Counted from the stretch's first letter, positions 33,880-45,185 are shown. The stretch is 64,000 nucleotides of DNA from Pegoplata infirma (GCA_963921195.1 OY992540.1:18979136-19043135), one strand, 5' to 3'. Made by a program: numbers and translations. The notes: generated by a model from the sequence alone, not told the origin.

Positions 33880-35690
33880 TTTCAAAGAAAAGTCTAAGAT
33901 TCTATGACAATTTCCGGTTAAGACAGTTTTTGTTATAGAAAAAGTCAAAGACTCTAAATCATATTTCCAATGGAAAAAGTTTCTCGGGAAAAAGTTACTT
34001 TAGAAAATGATTCTATAAACATATTCATAAAATACTTTTCCAAAAGAAAAGACTCCGATTGTAAGATATGTGCCCAGAATCTGAGATATTTCTAGTCTAG
34101 CACATTTTCTCAGATTCTGAAACATTCTACACAAAAAGCTTTAGATTCTGAGAATTCTTTGACATTTTTTCTATAGAAAATATCTCAGATTCTCAGAAAT
34201 ATTTTCTACAGAAAATTTCTTAGATTCTGAGACATTTTTCATATCGAAAAAGTCTCAGATGCTTAAACACCTTTCCTATAGAAAAAGTCTCAAATTCTTA
34301 GATATTTTCCTATAGACCAAGTCTCAGATTCTGAGATATTTTGCCTTTAGGAAATTATAAGATTCTGAAACATTTTTCATATAGAAAAAGCCTCAGACTC
34401 TGAGACATTTCTCCTAAAGAAAAATATTTTCCCATAGAAAAATACTCAGATTCTGAGACATTATTCTAATAGAAAAATATATTTTTACAATAGAAAAAGT
34501 CTCAGATTTTGTCTCAACTTGTGAGACATTTTTCCTATACACAAAATCTTAGATTTTGAGATAATTTTCCTTAAGAAAAATTCGTTTATTCTGAGAAATT
34601 ATTCCTACACCTAGAAAAGTCTTACAGTAACTATTTACGGTTATTCAAAAAGTTTTTGGTTAAAGTTGTTTTAAACGTTTTATCGTTTGTTTTTCAAAAA
34701 AAATAAAATATTGAAAGATTTATACAGTTGTTAAAACAATAAACACAAAATTTACGGAAAAATATTTTTATCAGTTAAATTATTTGTGACTGATTATACC
34801 GCATAATTTTACAGAAGTACGGTTTTTGTAGTTTGTTATTCAAAAACAAAATATATTTTTACTCCACAAAATAAAAAATTGTAAAGAGTTAAAATAACTG
34901 AAATATCATTTGTTTTTATGGAATATCTAGTTATTTATTAACGTTTAAAAATAACTGAAAAAGTATATTATTTTAAATGAAATATAAGTAGTCCGTTTTT
35001 TAAAAGGAAAAACGATTGTTTTAAAGGTTTTTTCAGTTGAATTTACTTACAAAATATTTTGAGTGTATAGAAAGTTCTCAGATTCTAGAACGTTTTTCAT
35101 ATAGAAAAGCCTCAGATTTTAAGAATTTTTTTTAAAGAAAAAATATCAGATTTTGAGACATTTTTCAGATGCAGACACATTATTCCTATAGAAAGTTCTC
35201 AGATTCTGAAAAATTTTTCATATAGAAAAGCCTCAGATTCTGAGAATGTCTTATAGAAAAAGTTTCAGATTCTGAGACATTTTTCATATAGAAAAGGTCT
35301 TAGAATCTGAGAAAAAGGCCAATATTTTAAGACATTATTCCTATAGAAAAAGTCTTAGATTCTCAGACTTTTGTTTTTTGACATTTTTTTTTAGAAAAGA
35401 GTAAGATTCTCAGACATTTTTTTTAAGAAATATTCTCGTTCTGAGACATTTTTCTAAAAGACAAAGTCGCATTTTAAGATTTGACTACATTTTACTTACA
35501 ATTAGGTCCATTTTTTGTGTACATAAAACTTCAGGTTCTAAGATATTTTTTCATTAGAATCTTAAGTTGAAAAGTTTCAAATTCTAAGAAAAAATTTTCA
35601 GATTTTGAGATTTTTTTAAGAGAAAAATTTTCAGTTTCAAAACATTTTTCTGCAAAAAATTTTAGGTTCTTAATGTTTTTCCAATTTTTT
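33880..35690. repeat. Degenerate 36-40 bp minisatellite (CTCAGATTCTGAG)
   Basis: Dozens of units alternate a palindromic TCTCAGATTCTGAGA core with TTTTTCCTATAGAAAAA. Units are strongly diverged, so the array is old. It lies within the hAT element 33582-35797. Confidence 0.85.
34608..35065. mobile_element. TA-target MITE (CACCTAGAAAAG / CACTCAAAATATT ends)
   Basis: 458 bp between TA dinucleotides (34606-34607, 35066-35067). Same element, in opposite orientation, as 58835-59286. Sub-terminal motifs: CAGTAACTATTTACGGTTAT and TTAAACGTTTTATCGTTTG. Confidence 0.82.
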
Positions 35691-35805
35691 TAAGAAGCTT
35701 TTTGATATTGTACTTGTTATTTGATACCAAATCCTGAAAATTGTGAAATCATTTCGGGGGGGCCCGGGCCCCCGGCCCCCCCCTGTATACGCCACTGTTC
35801 CCGAT

Positions 35806-36166
35806 AATCCACAAAAAAAAACCTTTTTTTACAGCTAGATGAAAAAAAACGCTAGCTTTAGTCTGAAAATCGCCAAACTGCAACACTTTTTTTTTATTAT
35901 ATCGAACTTAAGGGATTTTTTTTGGTTTAATCAAACGTCCAGTTCGATGACGGACTTAGCAAAGGGAATTTAAGAGAGGGTTTAACAGAAGAAGGGAGAC
36001 TTCACATATCTTTCAGTATTGATAGTCTTTGTTTTAGGAAAAAAAAAATTTAAATTTTAAAGTCCCGAGCACATTTTTTTTTGAAATTCTGCGTTCAGTT
36101 TCTAAGGGACATGTCCCTGAGACATTTCCTAACAAAATCCCAGTCACTTTTCCCTTTTAGCAGCCC
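35806..36166. other. Unique intron sequence
   Basis: No repeat boundary or exon recognised. Confidence 0.4.
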
Positions 36167-37754
36167 TTTTTATACCCTCCAACCACAGTATGGGGGGTAT
36201 ACTCACTTTGTCATTCCGAGTGTAACACATCGAAATATCGGTCGGGAACCCCACAAAGTATATATAATATTGATCCATGATAGAATCTAAGGCATTCTAG
36301 CAATGCACAGTGGGGAAAAATTGACTTTTTTTTTGTCCGATTTTGCCTACAGGTCGCAATTCTTAACCGATTTTAGTTTTTCTTTTTTTGAAATTTAGCT
36401 TATAAAATTCCTCATCTGTCATGGTGGATTTCTAAAAATCGTTTTTGTTTTATTTGAATATTTTTTTAAAGTTCAGAAAATATTATTTTTTTTTTGAATT
36501 TTTGATCTAGAAAATGTAATAGGCAGGGTACGAATAAGCTGTATGGACAAAACTAAAGGTATTTGAACCACTTATAAATGACATTAATAGCATTTGTTAA
36601 TTAATTGTTATTTTGTTTTTTATAAACAGATGAAACCTTAAAAATGTTCTTTTTTAAGTATCTATATCACTTTACCAATTTCAATGAATTTTTTTTTTGA
36701 TTAAAGCTTATCATTTTCTTAACCATTATTGGTAAATAAAGTATTTTTGCAAAATTGTTTAACTCTTTTTATCGAATTTACAATGTTACAACTTTTTTTT
36801 AAAAAAAACAGACTAAAAAATAATTTTAAAATTCCAAAAATCATAAGGTAAAATTTAAGCAAAAAATAAAAAAATTTTTTAAAAAAAATTTGTCTACCAA
36901 TTATGACTAAGCAAAACATAAGCTTCAATCTAAAAAATATTTCATTGAAATTGGTACATTATTTTTAAAGATATAGGCTTTAAAAAGTGCAAATTCTTGA
37001 ATTTTCGTCTGGTTATAAAAACCAAAATAATAACATATTTTCAAATACAAACCACGTCGTTGATAACGGGTTCTAATGCCTTTAATTAAGTCTATAAAGC
37101 ATATTCATCCCATGCCTAATACATTTTTTATTGCAAAAATACTGAAAAAATTTAAATTTTCTGAACTTTAGGAAAATATAAAAAGTAATCCGATTTTTTT
37201 TTTTCAAAAATCCACCATGACAGATCGATGCGGAATTTTATTAGCTAAAATACAAAAAAATAAAAACCAAAATCGGTTAAGAATTGCGACCTGTAGGCAA
37301 AATTGGACAAAAAAAGTCCATTTTTCCCCACTGTGCGATGTCCGTCCGTCCGTCTGTAGAAATAACGATGCAGTCCAAACCAAAAAAACTAGACCCCTGA
37401 AATTGGGCAAGAATATTTCTTATGTTACTGGTAAGGTTATGTTCGAAGATGAGTAAAATCGGACCAGGGTGAAAAAAGTTCCCCTTGAAGAACTAAAACG
37501 ACCCCTGAAAAATACGATATTTTTAGGATTTTTTTTTAATTTTTGCTCAACAAATGTAACATTTGTATGCCATATTATGTTCATAGACCTGCGGTTGGAC
37601 GAAATGGGTTACAAAATTCGATTTTTTTTCAGGCCACCCCCCTTTGGGGGCGTGGTTATAGAAATTAACTAAAAATAACGATAAAAATTTATTATTTAAG
37701 CGTAAATATCATAAACAAATAATTTGTAAACATTCGGCACACTCTTACTTGTTT
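36167..37754 (+). mobile_element. HINE-like element, type C, split by a Transib-like insertion
   Basis: Starts TTTTTATACCCTCCAACCAC. TATATAATATTGATC lies before the insertion. It resumes with CGATGTCCGTCCGTCCGTC (37336) and ends CATTCGGCACACTCTTACTTG. The insertion lies exactly at the junction of the core and the (GTCC)n tract. Confidence 0.78.
36306..37335. mobile_element. Transib-like MITE, CACAGTGGGG ends, 5-bp TSD
   Basis: Left CACAGTGGGGAAAAATTGAC, right TTTTTCCCCACTGTG. Flanks CAATG (36301-36305) and CGATG (37336-37340) are a 5-bp duplication with one change. The right copy has the standard HINE sequence. Transib elements have TIRs fitting CACWRTG and 5-bp TSDs. TIRs extend beyond 80 bp (GGTCGCAATTCTTAACCGAT mirrored). 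Non-coding. Confidence 0.72.
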
Positions 37755-39624
37755 TAAATAATTTTAGTAAAAACATTGTAAAGTATTATATTTTTTTTTA
37801 CAAAATGCATTTGATAGATTTTTGTCACAAAACTTCATTTTAATTATGAAATTTTCATAAATACAATGAAATTAAATGACAAAATAATAAAAACCGTTAC
37901 ATAAATATAATTAGGTATTTTTCTTTAAGTGTACCTAAAGTAAACGTTTTATCGAGTTTTGAATTTAAATTAATTTCAGCGCAAAAATACTTTTTAGTCA
38001 TTTTAATTTTTTAACGTAAAAAAAAATATTTTGAAAAAAAAATTTTACACTTAAAGAAAAATGATTTATTGTATTTATGTAATGATTTCATAAATATTTT
38101 TGACAGACTTTATTTCAAAACTCGTGTAGTCATTTTTAAATTAAATAATTTTCTTACATTATTGAAATTTTTTAAAAATACTATTAAAACTTTTCATAAA
38201 TTTAATAAATCTTTTCATAAAAGTTCGTCCAATGTAACTGTTTCATTAATATAATGAAATAAATACGATGAACCATTTCATAAAATGTATGAAGTATTTT
38301 ATAAATATGATTAAATATTTAAGAAATATGAAATTAATTAAAATTTCATAGTATTAATTAAACATTTCATAATATTTGTGAAGAAATTTTCATTGTTATA
38401 TTTATGAAACTTTTCATATAATAATTTTTTTTTAATAGTTCCCTTATGAACAATTTTGAAACTGTTTCCTATTATTTACGAAACGGTTATATTGGGCGAA
38501 CTTTGGGCGAACAAATTAAGGAAAGCTTGAATAGTGAAGTGGTTAATTGTCGGAGTTTTTGAACTTTTATTTTTATTTATTTAAATATCCCCCTGATGAT
38601 GGGTAGAGATTTTAGCCGAAATATTGGGAAAAATAAAATAAATATATAAATAAAATTTTGAGTTTTTATTTATTATTTATAAAGGACTTCAAGCCGAAAT
38701 AATAAAACAACATAAATAACAGGTCAACTATACACAAGAATAATTAAATTAAAAATTAATTTTAAAAATTTAAATATTAAGCATCGCAAGAACATTTTTT
38801 TATTTTTTCATTTTTTAAAAATCCAAAATATTGGTGGAAATTTTCCATAAAAAACAAATTTTTGATGGAAGGGCGCCACGGGATGAAATGATGGGATTTA
38901 GCTCAAATAAAGTTTACATGAAAAAATGTCTTAAACTCTACGAAAGGATCAAGAGAAAAAAATTATGAGGTTTTTATTTTTAAACTTCTTTAACGTAGAA
39001 AAAAAGCGCAATTTTTCCAAAATTCAAAATTAAATACCTCAAAAACTGTTTTTTTTTTTTAATGTATCGCAAGACATTTTTTTAATTTTGAAACTCCAAA
39101 ACTTTGATCACCGGTCGCCGCTTGTAAATTTATTCCGATTTGTCTCAAATTTGAGGAGTACGAGAATAAAAAATTTTCCTGGACACTTGGAAAACTCAAA
39201 AGTTGAATAAAACACCACTCTAATGTAGCAAGTATGTAAGAATACGGTGTTTATTTGTTTTGTTCACACACATACACATACATACATACACTTGTTATAT
39301 TGGTTTATATTTATTTGAATGCGTTTTATTGGCAATATGTTGTTTGGTCGGTTAGTATTGGTCTTGTCGGTGCAAAATACCCTTGGGACACTTATAGATA
39401 CTATGACTTTTTGCTGCTGCTGCTTCTTTATAAGAAGAAAAAAAAATACGAAACTGAAAAAGTTAACATTTTGACCCATATTCAAAGTCTTGTAAGACAG
39501 AATGAAAAAAAAATCTTTATATCCATTTCCCTTTTTTTTCTTGTATTTTTTATTGTATTGTTCATGGTCTGTATGAGTGTTTGTTTGTGTAACAGGGCGT
39601 ATGAGTGTATGTGTATTATATTTA
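37755..39624. other. AT-rich intron, TTTCATAA-rich and microsatellite-rich
   Basis: An inverted repeat TTTTTCTTTAAGTGTA (37919-37934) / TACACTTAAAGAAAAA (38045-38060) and an ATGAAA/TTTCAT-rich stretch (38045-38480) suggest decayed MITEs. 38620-38690 is AAATA-rich, and 39268-39290 is CATACA-rich. A 145-codon open frame (39255) lacks any recognisable domain. Confidence 0.45.
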
Positions 39625-39626
39625 TA

Positions 39627-40122
39627 CACTCAAAAAAAAATTGTAAAATTACAAGAAAAGTTTGTTACTTTTTTTTGATACCTTCTATTTGACGAGAATT
39701 TCTAGTAATTTTACAAGCTTTTTACGAATAATTTTGAAATTTTAAAAATTTTTTGACGATAAAATTTACAAGGAGGTTTCGTAACTTTACTAGATTTTTT
39801 GCTACCTCCTATTTTACGAGAATTCCTAATAAAAATTACGAGTTTTTTTGTAATTTTACTATCTTTTTACCAATAAAATTGTACATTTACAACTTTGTTG
39901 GCGCTATAAAACTTAAGAGGAGTTCTCGTGAATTTACTAAATTTGTTTGTAAAATTATCTTGGAAATTTGTAAAGTTACAAAAAATTTGTGAAATTACAA
40001 AAAAAAAACTGAAATTTCGATCCAAATTTTTTTGTTAAAAAAAACAAGGAAAAAAAATATATTTGTAAAATAGGATTACGAGACTTTTTTTTAGTAATTT
40101 GACAAGTTTTTTTTTCTATGTG
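39627..40122. mobile_element. TA-target MITE (CACTCAAAAAAAA ends), TTGTAAAATTACAAG units
   Basis: TA at 39625-39626 and 40123-40124. Left CACTCAAAAAAAAATTG, right inverse TTTTTTTTTCTATGTG. The interior is homologous to 19205-19616. Confidence 0.7.
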
Positions 40123-40124
40123 TA

Positions 40125-40664
40125 TGTATTGTATGTATATTTAAACAAAAAAATAAAAATAAAAAATATATAAATCGCAAAATATACAACACAACCATAA
40201 ATCATAAACTATAAGAGCTCATCGCAGTGATTAATGTTTTTAGCATCATAAGTGTATTGTAACTAACTGAAGAAAGGAAAGAAAGAAAAAAAGCGTAGGA
40301 AAAAAAGAAAATTAAAAGAAAAGGAGAGTGCTTTTGATTTTTATATGTATTCAATTCTTGCGTATTTATTATTATTTTCTACTTTCTTTTTAGTTCTTTC
40401 TTTTTTTATTTGATGTATTATTTTGACCTCGATTGTATGACGAGAAATGTCTAATCAGTTGGCCACATTGATCCATTGTAATTCATCATATTGACATAAG
40501 AATGTAGGTTATGCTTAGTTCTTTTCTAAAGGTCGGTTGTTTGTTGTGTACATGTATGAAAAGAAAATTTTATTAAGAGAATTTTGTTAAAAAGAAAAGT
40601 AGCATAAGTTTCTGTTTTTTTTTTTTTTTTAATAACTTTTGAATTAAGAATTAAACAAAATCAT
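40125..40664. other. Unique intron sequence
   Basis: Purine-rich run at 40270-40330, otherwise unremarkable. Some balanced-composition sequence at 40425-40555. No exon seen. Confidence 0.4.
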
Positions 40665-41821
40665 GTGAGTGAGTTATATTCGGCTGTGACGAATGTTAAA
40701 CACCCTCCAAAATGATAAATTAATTAAAAAAATTAAAAAAAAATTAAAAAAAAATTAAAAAAAAATTAAAAAAACTTTTCGGAAAGGTTGAGGGGGTGAA
40801 ACTTTTTTCTTTGGATTCCGATTTTAACCATTTACAAACTGAACCTTTCTATTTTTATAGGGCAAACTCATAATAAATTTTTGCAGTCTAGCTCTTTTAG
40901 TTTGTATGGCATCGTGATAACCACAGACAGACTGTAGGACAATCAGGTATCGCTTAATTCTCTTAAAATCTATCAAGGATCATAAATAACACTGTGCTAC
41001 AAAAAACACAAAATCTAATATACTTTTAAAATGAGGTAGTTAAGGTTGTAGGTCTCGTCGAAAAGATCACAAAAATGCCCATCAAACTTGCCACACCCTC
41101 AAATTTTAAAATTATTGTCAAAAAAAAGGTTTTTTTTACTTTTTCTCACTAAACTATGTGTTACTTAAAATATTTTTCAACCGATTTTAAAATTTTCAAC
41201 TGTTTTTTACATATAAGAAAGATATGAATTGATTTTTTCACACAATATATAATTTTTTGTTATTTTTGGAAAAATTTTTGAGTTTATCGACTTTTTTTGC
41301 AATAGTTCGTTCAACAACATTTATATTTATAAACGTAGTCTTAAAGAAAATTTAGTTGTGAATACAATGAGCTTTATGCCGAAAAAATCGGATAACAATT
41401 GACAGAGTTGTGATAATTTTTCTAAAAAAGAAAATTAAAATTTTGCATGAAATCGCCGTTCGGATAACCCAGGTAAAAACAAGTAGAAAAGTTAAATTCG
41501 ACTTGACCGAATCTATATATACCCTCCACAATGATTATGATTAGAAATATTTTATTTTAAGTAAAAAACTTGTTTAGTAATTTTTTACTCAAAAAAAAAA
41601 AAATATATTTTTTGAGTGTAAAATTTTGTTGAGTGTAAAATTTTTGTCGAGTGTAATTTTTTGTGAGGTAATTTTTTTTAGCGTAAAATAGATTTTGAGT
41701 GACAAAAATTCTTTGTAAAATATTTTTCTGACTTACCAATATTTTAAAAACATGTTTAACGGGTTTTCAACACGTGAATTTAAGGTGAAACTAATCTGAA
41801 ATTTACGGTTTTGCTAATAAC

Positions 41822-42362
41822 TAGGGATGAGATTTCCATGCAAATGCATGTTTTTTGCCGATAGTCTAAATACAATATAGACCAATTATCTTTCCGAATC
41901 AAGAAATTTGTGTTAAAATGGCATCGATTTGTTTTTGCATATTTTTGCATATTTTGGTGTAAATGCATATTTTTGCATATTTTGGTTTTAATTGCATATT
42001 TTGTGCATATTTTCAACTTTTAAGTGCATATTTTTGCATATTTTGGCATAAATTAGCAAAAACACAAATTGAAATTTATTTGCTTCAAAAACTATTTTAA
42101 ATTTTAAAAATTTATTTTGAAAATAAAAAAATTATTTTATCTTGTTTAATTTTTTTTTATAGATTGTCTTAATTTCAAAAAAAATCTTGCTTACATAAAG
42201 CTTTAAATGTTGCTATGAAAACCCGGCGTTATTTTTTGCTTTTTAAGAAGTTTTTCATATGAAAACAGGATTTTTGTTGCGCACAATTTATTTTTTAGTG
42301 CATATTTTTAGGGTTTTTAGTGCATATTTTCGATTTTTTAGTGCATGAAAATCTCATCTCTA
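41822..42362. mobile_element. hAT MITE with TAGGGATGAGATTTCCATGC ends, 8-bp TSD
   Basis: Left TAGGGATGAGATTTCCATGC, right TGCATGAAAATCTCATCTCTA. The 8-bp TSD CTAATAAC is perfect (41814-41821 and 42363-42370). Repeated TTTTTGCATATTTTGG in both sub-terminal regions. 541 bp. Sister copy at 51631-52158. Confidence 0.94.
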
Positions 42363-42580
42363 CTAATAACTTTTGAACCAAGGAACTGATTTGGCTGAAA
42401 TTTAATACTACCTAGGCCAGGGGAACGTCATATATATATGCCAAGCTTCAGCATCCTCAGAATTGTCTTTCGAATTATCTCATAAATTCACGAAAAACCC
42501 TTGCCGAAATTTAGTCTTATTCTCATAACTTTTGAACCACTGGACCGATTTCGCTGGATTGCAATACCAACCTGACCAGG

Positions 42581-42798
42581 ACTGTGATCACGTAAAATGA
42601 TAGTTAACTATCGTCGATTTTTGGAACCTTGTTGCTCCTAAACTAATCAAAATATTTCCAATTTTTTGAATGTTTCTGGATTAGACAACAATTTTTAATA
42701 ATTTAATAAAGAAAAACTTTCAAATTTCCCTTCAAAACGATATGTATTTTGATGTCGTTTATGCATCGTCTATCGTTTCCGTTTTACGTGATTAGCCC
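42581..42798. mobile_element. 218-bp MITE-like insertion in the inner HINE
   Basis: Other type B copies read ACCTGACCAGGTAAATG; here the run is split after CCAGG and CCAGG recurs after the insertion (42576-42580 and 42799-42803). The ends share ATCACGTAAAA in inverse orientation. A 5-bp duplication is likely. Class not assigned. Confidence 0.6.
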
Positions 42799-42943
42799 CC
42801 AGGTAAATGCCCAACATATATGCCAAACTTCAGGAACCTCCGTAAGGTCTTTCAAAAGTTAACGTGTTTTCAACAAACAGACGGACGGACGGACATCGCG
42901 AGATCGTCTTAAAATCGGTCTAGGATCATGAATATAAGTATAT

Positions 42944-43780
42944 GGGGAATTACATGTCAAATCGGACGCTTTGAAAATTTTTTTGTTTAGATTTTCCCAA
43001 TTTGTTTACAGTTTTCAGTACCCTTCGAAATCTCCTTCGTGGTAAATTTTCAGATTTTTTTGATGACTCGTTCAAAAGATATCGAATTTTTAAAATTGGT
43101 AGTTTGTTCCTTTACTCAAACTTCTTCTACTCATAACTTCTTCAATAATGGTGCAAATTTCAAAAAAAATTTTTTTAATTTTTGTTTTTTTACGTACTTT
43201 AAAAAAAAATCCCAAAAAATTCTTAAAAGCGCTCTAGTATGCGATTTTTAAGGTTTAAAATTTAAATCTCATTTTTGAAAATGATTGCAGTCTTCGATTT
43301 TTTTGAAATTTTTTTGTGTAAAACTCCCCCAGGAGGATCGTGGGATAACGATTATTACTATTTTTTAAATTTTTAAAAAAAATTTTATTGTAATTTTCCA
43401 ATCTTAAAATCATTTGCTCGAATGGTGCGTCTTACAAGGGAAGTCTCCCTAGTGTCACCCTCCGATCTTCATGAAATTTGGATATGTTGTTAAGAATGAA
43501 AATTAATTCGACACGTATTTTTTTTTAGCGGCCCAAACTCATTTTTAGGGGGGGTCAATTTGTATGGGGGGAAATTGACCTTTTTCAGTTTTTTACGATT
43601 TACGCCTAATTATTTTTTTGCAGGGGACGTAAAAATTAATGGGGGTCAGTCTTATGAATGACCCCTCTAAGATGCACCATTGGAGCAGTAGAAATGATTT
43701 TAAGATTGGAAAATTACAATAAATTTTTTTCAAAAAATTTAAAAAAATAGTAATATTCGTTATCCCACGATTTTTGTGAT
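42944..43780. mobile_element. Family I foldback, left arm and part of the centre
   Basis: TGGGGAATTACATGTCAAATC in the inner HINE's TA stretch starts the arm. It runs through ACTCCCCCAGGAGGATCG, is split by a PIF-like fragment at 43435 and resumes at about 43626 (GACGTAAAAATTAATGGGGG). It stops at about 43770, with no right arm. Confidence 0.7.
43435..43625. mobile_element. PIF/Harbinger-like MITE, left portion only
   Basis: TTA followed by CAAGGGAAGTCTCCCTAGTG (43432 on), matching the left end of 29562-30159. It stops before the right arm, so it is truncated. Confidence 0.7.
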
Positions 43781-43925
43781 CTACTCGACAAGACCAACCA
43801 CCTATACTATGTCACATCAGAAGTATTTTTTCACTGTAGCACAGTGTAATTGTTCTTTATGGGTACCATATCATTACTTGAATGTGTAACAAACAGAATA
43901 ACAATATAAATATGCCCCCATTTTT

Positions 43926-44232
43926 TAATGTAGAGCACAAGCAATATAAAGTGAAATGAGAATTCCTTTTGGCGGCAACAAGACTCCTCAACAAAAAAAA
44001 AAAAAAAACTGATGAAATATTTGAACAGTGGAATTTCTGAACATCAGAAAATACATCTTGCCTTAAACATAATCTTTCATTAATACCTTCTCTGTCTGTT
44101 TTTTGGGTAGATTTTACTGTATATATTTCTCATAATTTTATTGATTTTATTATTATTAATATTTCAAAATATATTAACTGTATATTAAAATAAATTTAAT
44201 ATTATTCTTTTATTTTTTTTTTTTCTTTACAG
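43926..44232. other. Intron sequence before exon 2
   Basis: Unique AT-rich DNA ending in the pyrimidine tract and TTTACAG acceptor. No insertion recognised within the last 300 bp. Confidence 0.6.
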
Positions 44233-44401
44233 AAACGAAAAATTTTACACATGCTGCGATGAGCCCTATTTGGATATAACATTCAATATAACAATGCGCC
44301 GGAAAACACTTTTCTATACGGTTAATCTTATTATACCCTGTATGGGCATTAGTTTTTTAACAATTTTGGTATTTTATTTGCCATCTGATAGTGGTGAAAA
44401 A
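44233..44401 (+). CDS. nAChRalpha: nAChR alpha-type subunit, internal exon (loop C, TM1, start of TM2)
   Basis: Internal exon of 169 nt. The first base completes the Arg codon split after the previous exon, and 56 codons follow, ending in phase 0. The acceptor is a long pyrimidine tract ending TTTACAG (AG at 44231-44232). The donor is GTAAGT at 44402. The peptide begins [14 protein letters not shown], where the adjacent Cys-Cys in YTCC is the loop C signature of alpha-type subunits that bind acetylcholine. It runs through [10 protein letters not shown] (pre-TM1) and TM1, with [10 protein letters not shown] and [10 protein letters not shown], the start of the pore region. Length mod 3 is 1, so skipping it would shift the frame. 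That argues against a simple cassette exon. It is intact and strongly conserved, in sharp contrast to the repeat-filled introns on both sides. Confidence 0.96.
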
Positions 44402-44494
44402 GTAAGTATTTAAAGAAAAATATAACAAGATTTAAAAGACTTTTGCAAAATTCAGGAAGGCATTCCGTCCCCCATTGTTTTAAGAAATAAAATA

Positions 44495-45185
44495 TTTTTT
44501 TAAGAAAAAATTTTACTTTTTTTTAAAACAAAATAGTACTTTTTTAGAAAAAAATTTTACTTTTTGAGAAAAAATGGTACTTTCTTAGAAAAATAGTACT
44601 TTTTTTTAAAAAAATAGTGCATTTTTATGAAAAATAGGAAAAAGTACTTTTTTTAAAAAAAAAAGTGTTTTTTTTTTAGAAAAAAAAGCATTTTTTTTTT
44701 TGTAAATAAGTACTATTTTAGATAAGTACTATAAAAGAACTTTTTTTAAAATAAGGTACTTTTTTTGAAAAAAGTACTTTTTCCTAAAAAAAAATACTTT
44801 TTTATTTAAAAAGTAAATTTTTTTCCAAAAAAGTACTTTTTTTCAAAAAAAAAAAGTACTTGTTTTCAAAAAAAAAGTACTTTTTTTCTAAAAAAAAGTA
44901 CTTTTTTTCTAAAAAAAAAAAGTACTATATTTTTACTATTAAAAAAAAGTACTTTTTTTATAAAAAAGTACTTTTTTCCTAAAAAAAGTACTTTTTTCCT
45001 AAAAATAAATACTTTTTTGTCTAAAAAATACTACTACTTTTTTGCCTAAAAAGTAAATTTTTTTCTAAAAAGTACTTTTTCTAAAAAAAAGTAATATGTT
45101 TTCATAAATAATACTTTTTAGGAAAAAAGTACAAAAAAACAATTTTTTTTTAAATAGCACTTTTCTGAAAAAGTACGTTTTTTAC
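44495..45185. repeat. AAAAAGTACTTTTT palindrome array
   Basis: Dozens of units of about 17-20 bp of the form AAAAAGTACTTTTTTTCT, each a GTAC-centred palindrome. The array starts about 95 bp after the exon 2 donor. Units are variable in length and sequence. Confidence 0.9.

Larger units (their letters stand above)
33582..35797. mobile_element. hAT-type element filled by CTCAGATTCTGAG minisatellite, 8-bp TSD
   Basis: Left CCGGGGCGTATCCAGG, right CCTGTATACGCCACTG. The 8-bp TSD TTCCCGAT is perfect (33574-33581 and 35798-35805). Right sub-terminus is extremely GC-rich (35756-35783). About 1.8 kb of the interior is a degenerate array built on TCTCAGATTCTGAGACATTT and TATAGAAAAAG, interrupted by the TA-MITE 34608-35065. 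No transposase frame. Confidence 0.88.
41479..42943 (-). mobile_element. Inner HINE-like element, type B, with two small insertions
   Basis: Inverted 3' end ACAAGTAGAAAAGTTAAATTCG at 41479, hairpin ATTCGACTTGACCGAAT, GACGGACGGACGGAC at 42880-42895, GATCATGAATATAAGTATA at the right. It carries the hAT MITE 41822-42362 and the small element 42581-42798. A family I foldback starts in its TA stretch at 42944. Confidence 0.78.
40990..43846. mobile_element. PIF/Harbinger-like element, CACTGTGCTAC ends, TAA TSD, with insertions
   Basis: Left CACTGTGCTAC, right GTAGCACAGTG. TAA at 40987-40989 and 43847-43849. TIRs are about 90 bp (GTCTCGTCGAAAAGATCAC left, GTGATCTACTCGACAAGACC right). It is interrupted by a type B HINE from 41479, which itself carries further insertions. 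Ends resemble 19620-20665. Confidence 0.7.
40665..43925 (-). mobile_element. Outer HINE-like element, split by a nested stack
   Basis: Left piece 40665-40989 has ATTCGGCTGTGACGAATGTT, ACACCCTCCAAAATG, CAGACAGACTG and GGATCATAAATAA. Right piece 43847-43925 has CTTTATGGGTACC, TGTGTAACAAACAGAATAAC and ATATGCCCCCA, which match the inverted 5' end of type B. The element 40990-43846 sits in between. Both pieces are old and diverged. Confidence 0.6.

Noticed and set aside
33582..35797. Autonomous hAT transposase in the 2.2-kb element
   Set aside because: The interior is a decayed minisatellite with no long frame.
39255..39692. 145-codon open frame, the longest on the + strand in its area
   Set aside because: It is low-complexity, starts in a CATACA microsatellite, runs into a MITE, shows no recognisable domain, and has an equally long overlapping frame on the other strand. 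Chance frame.
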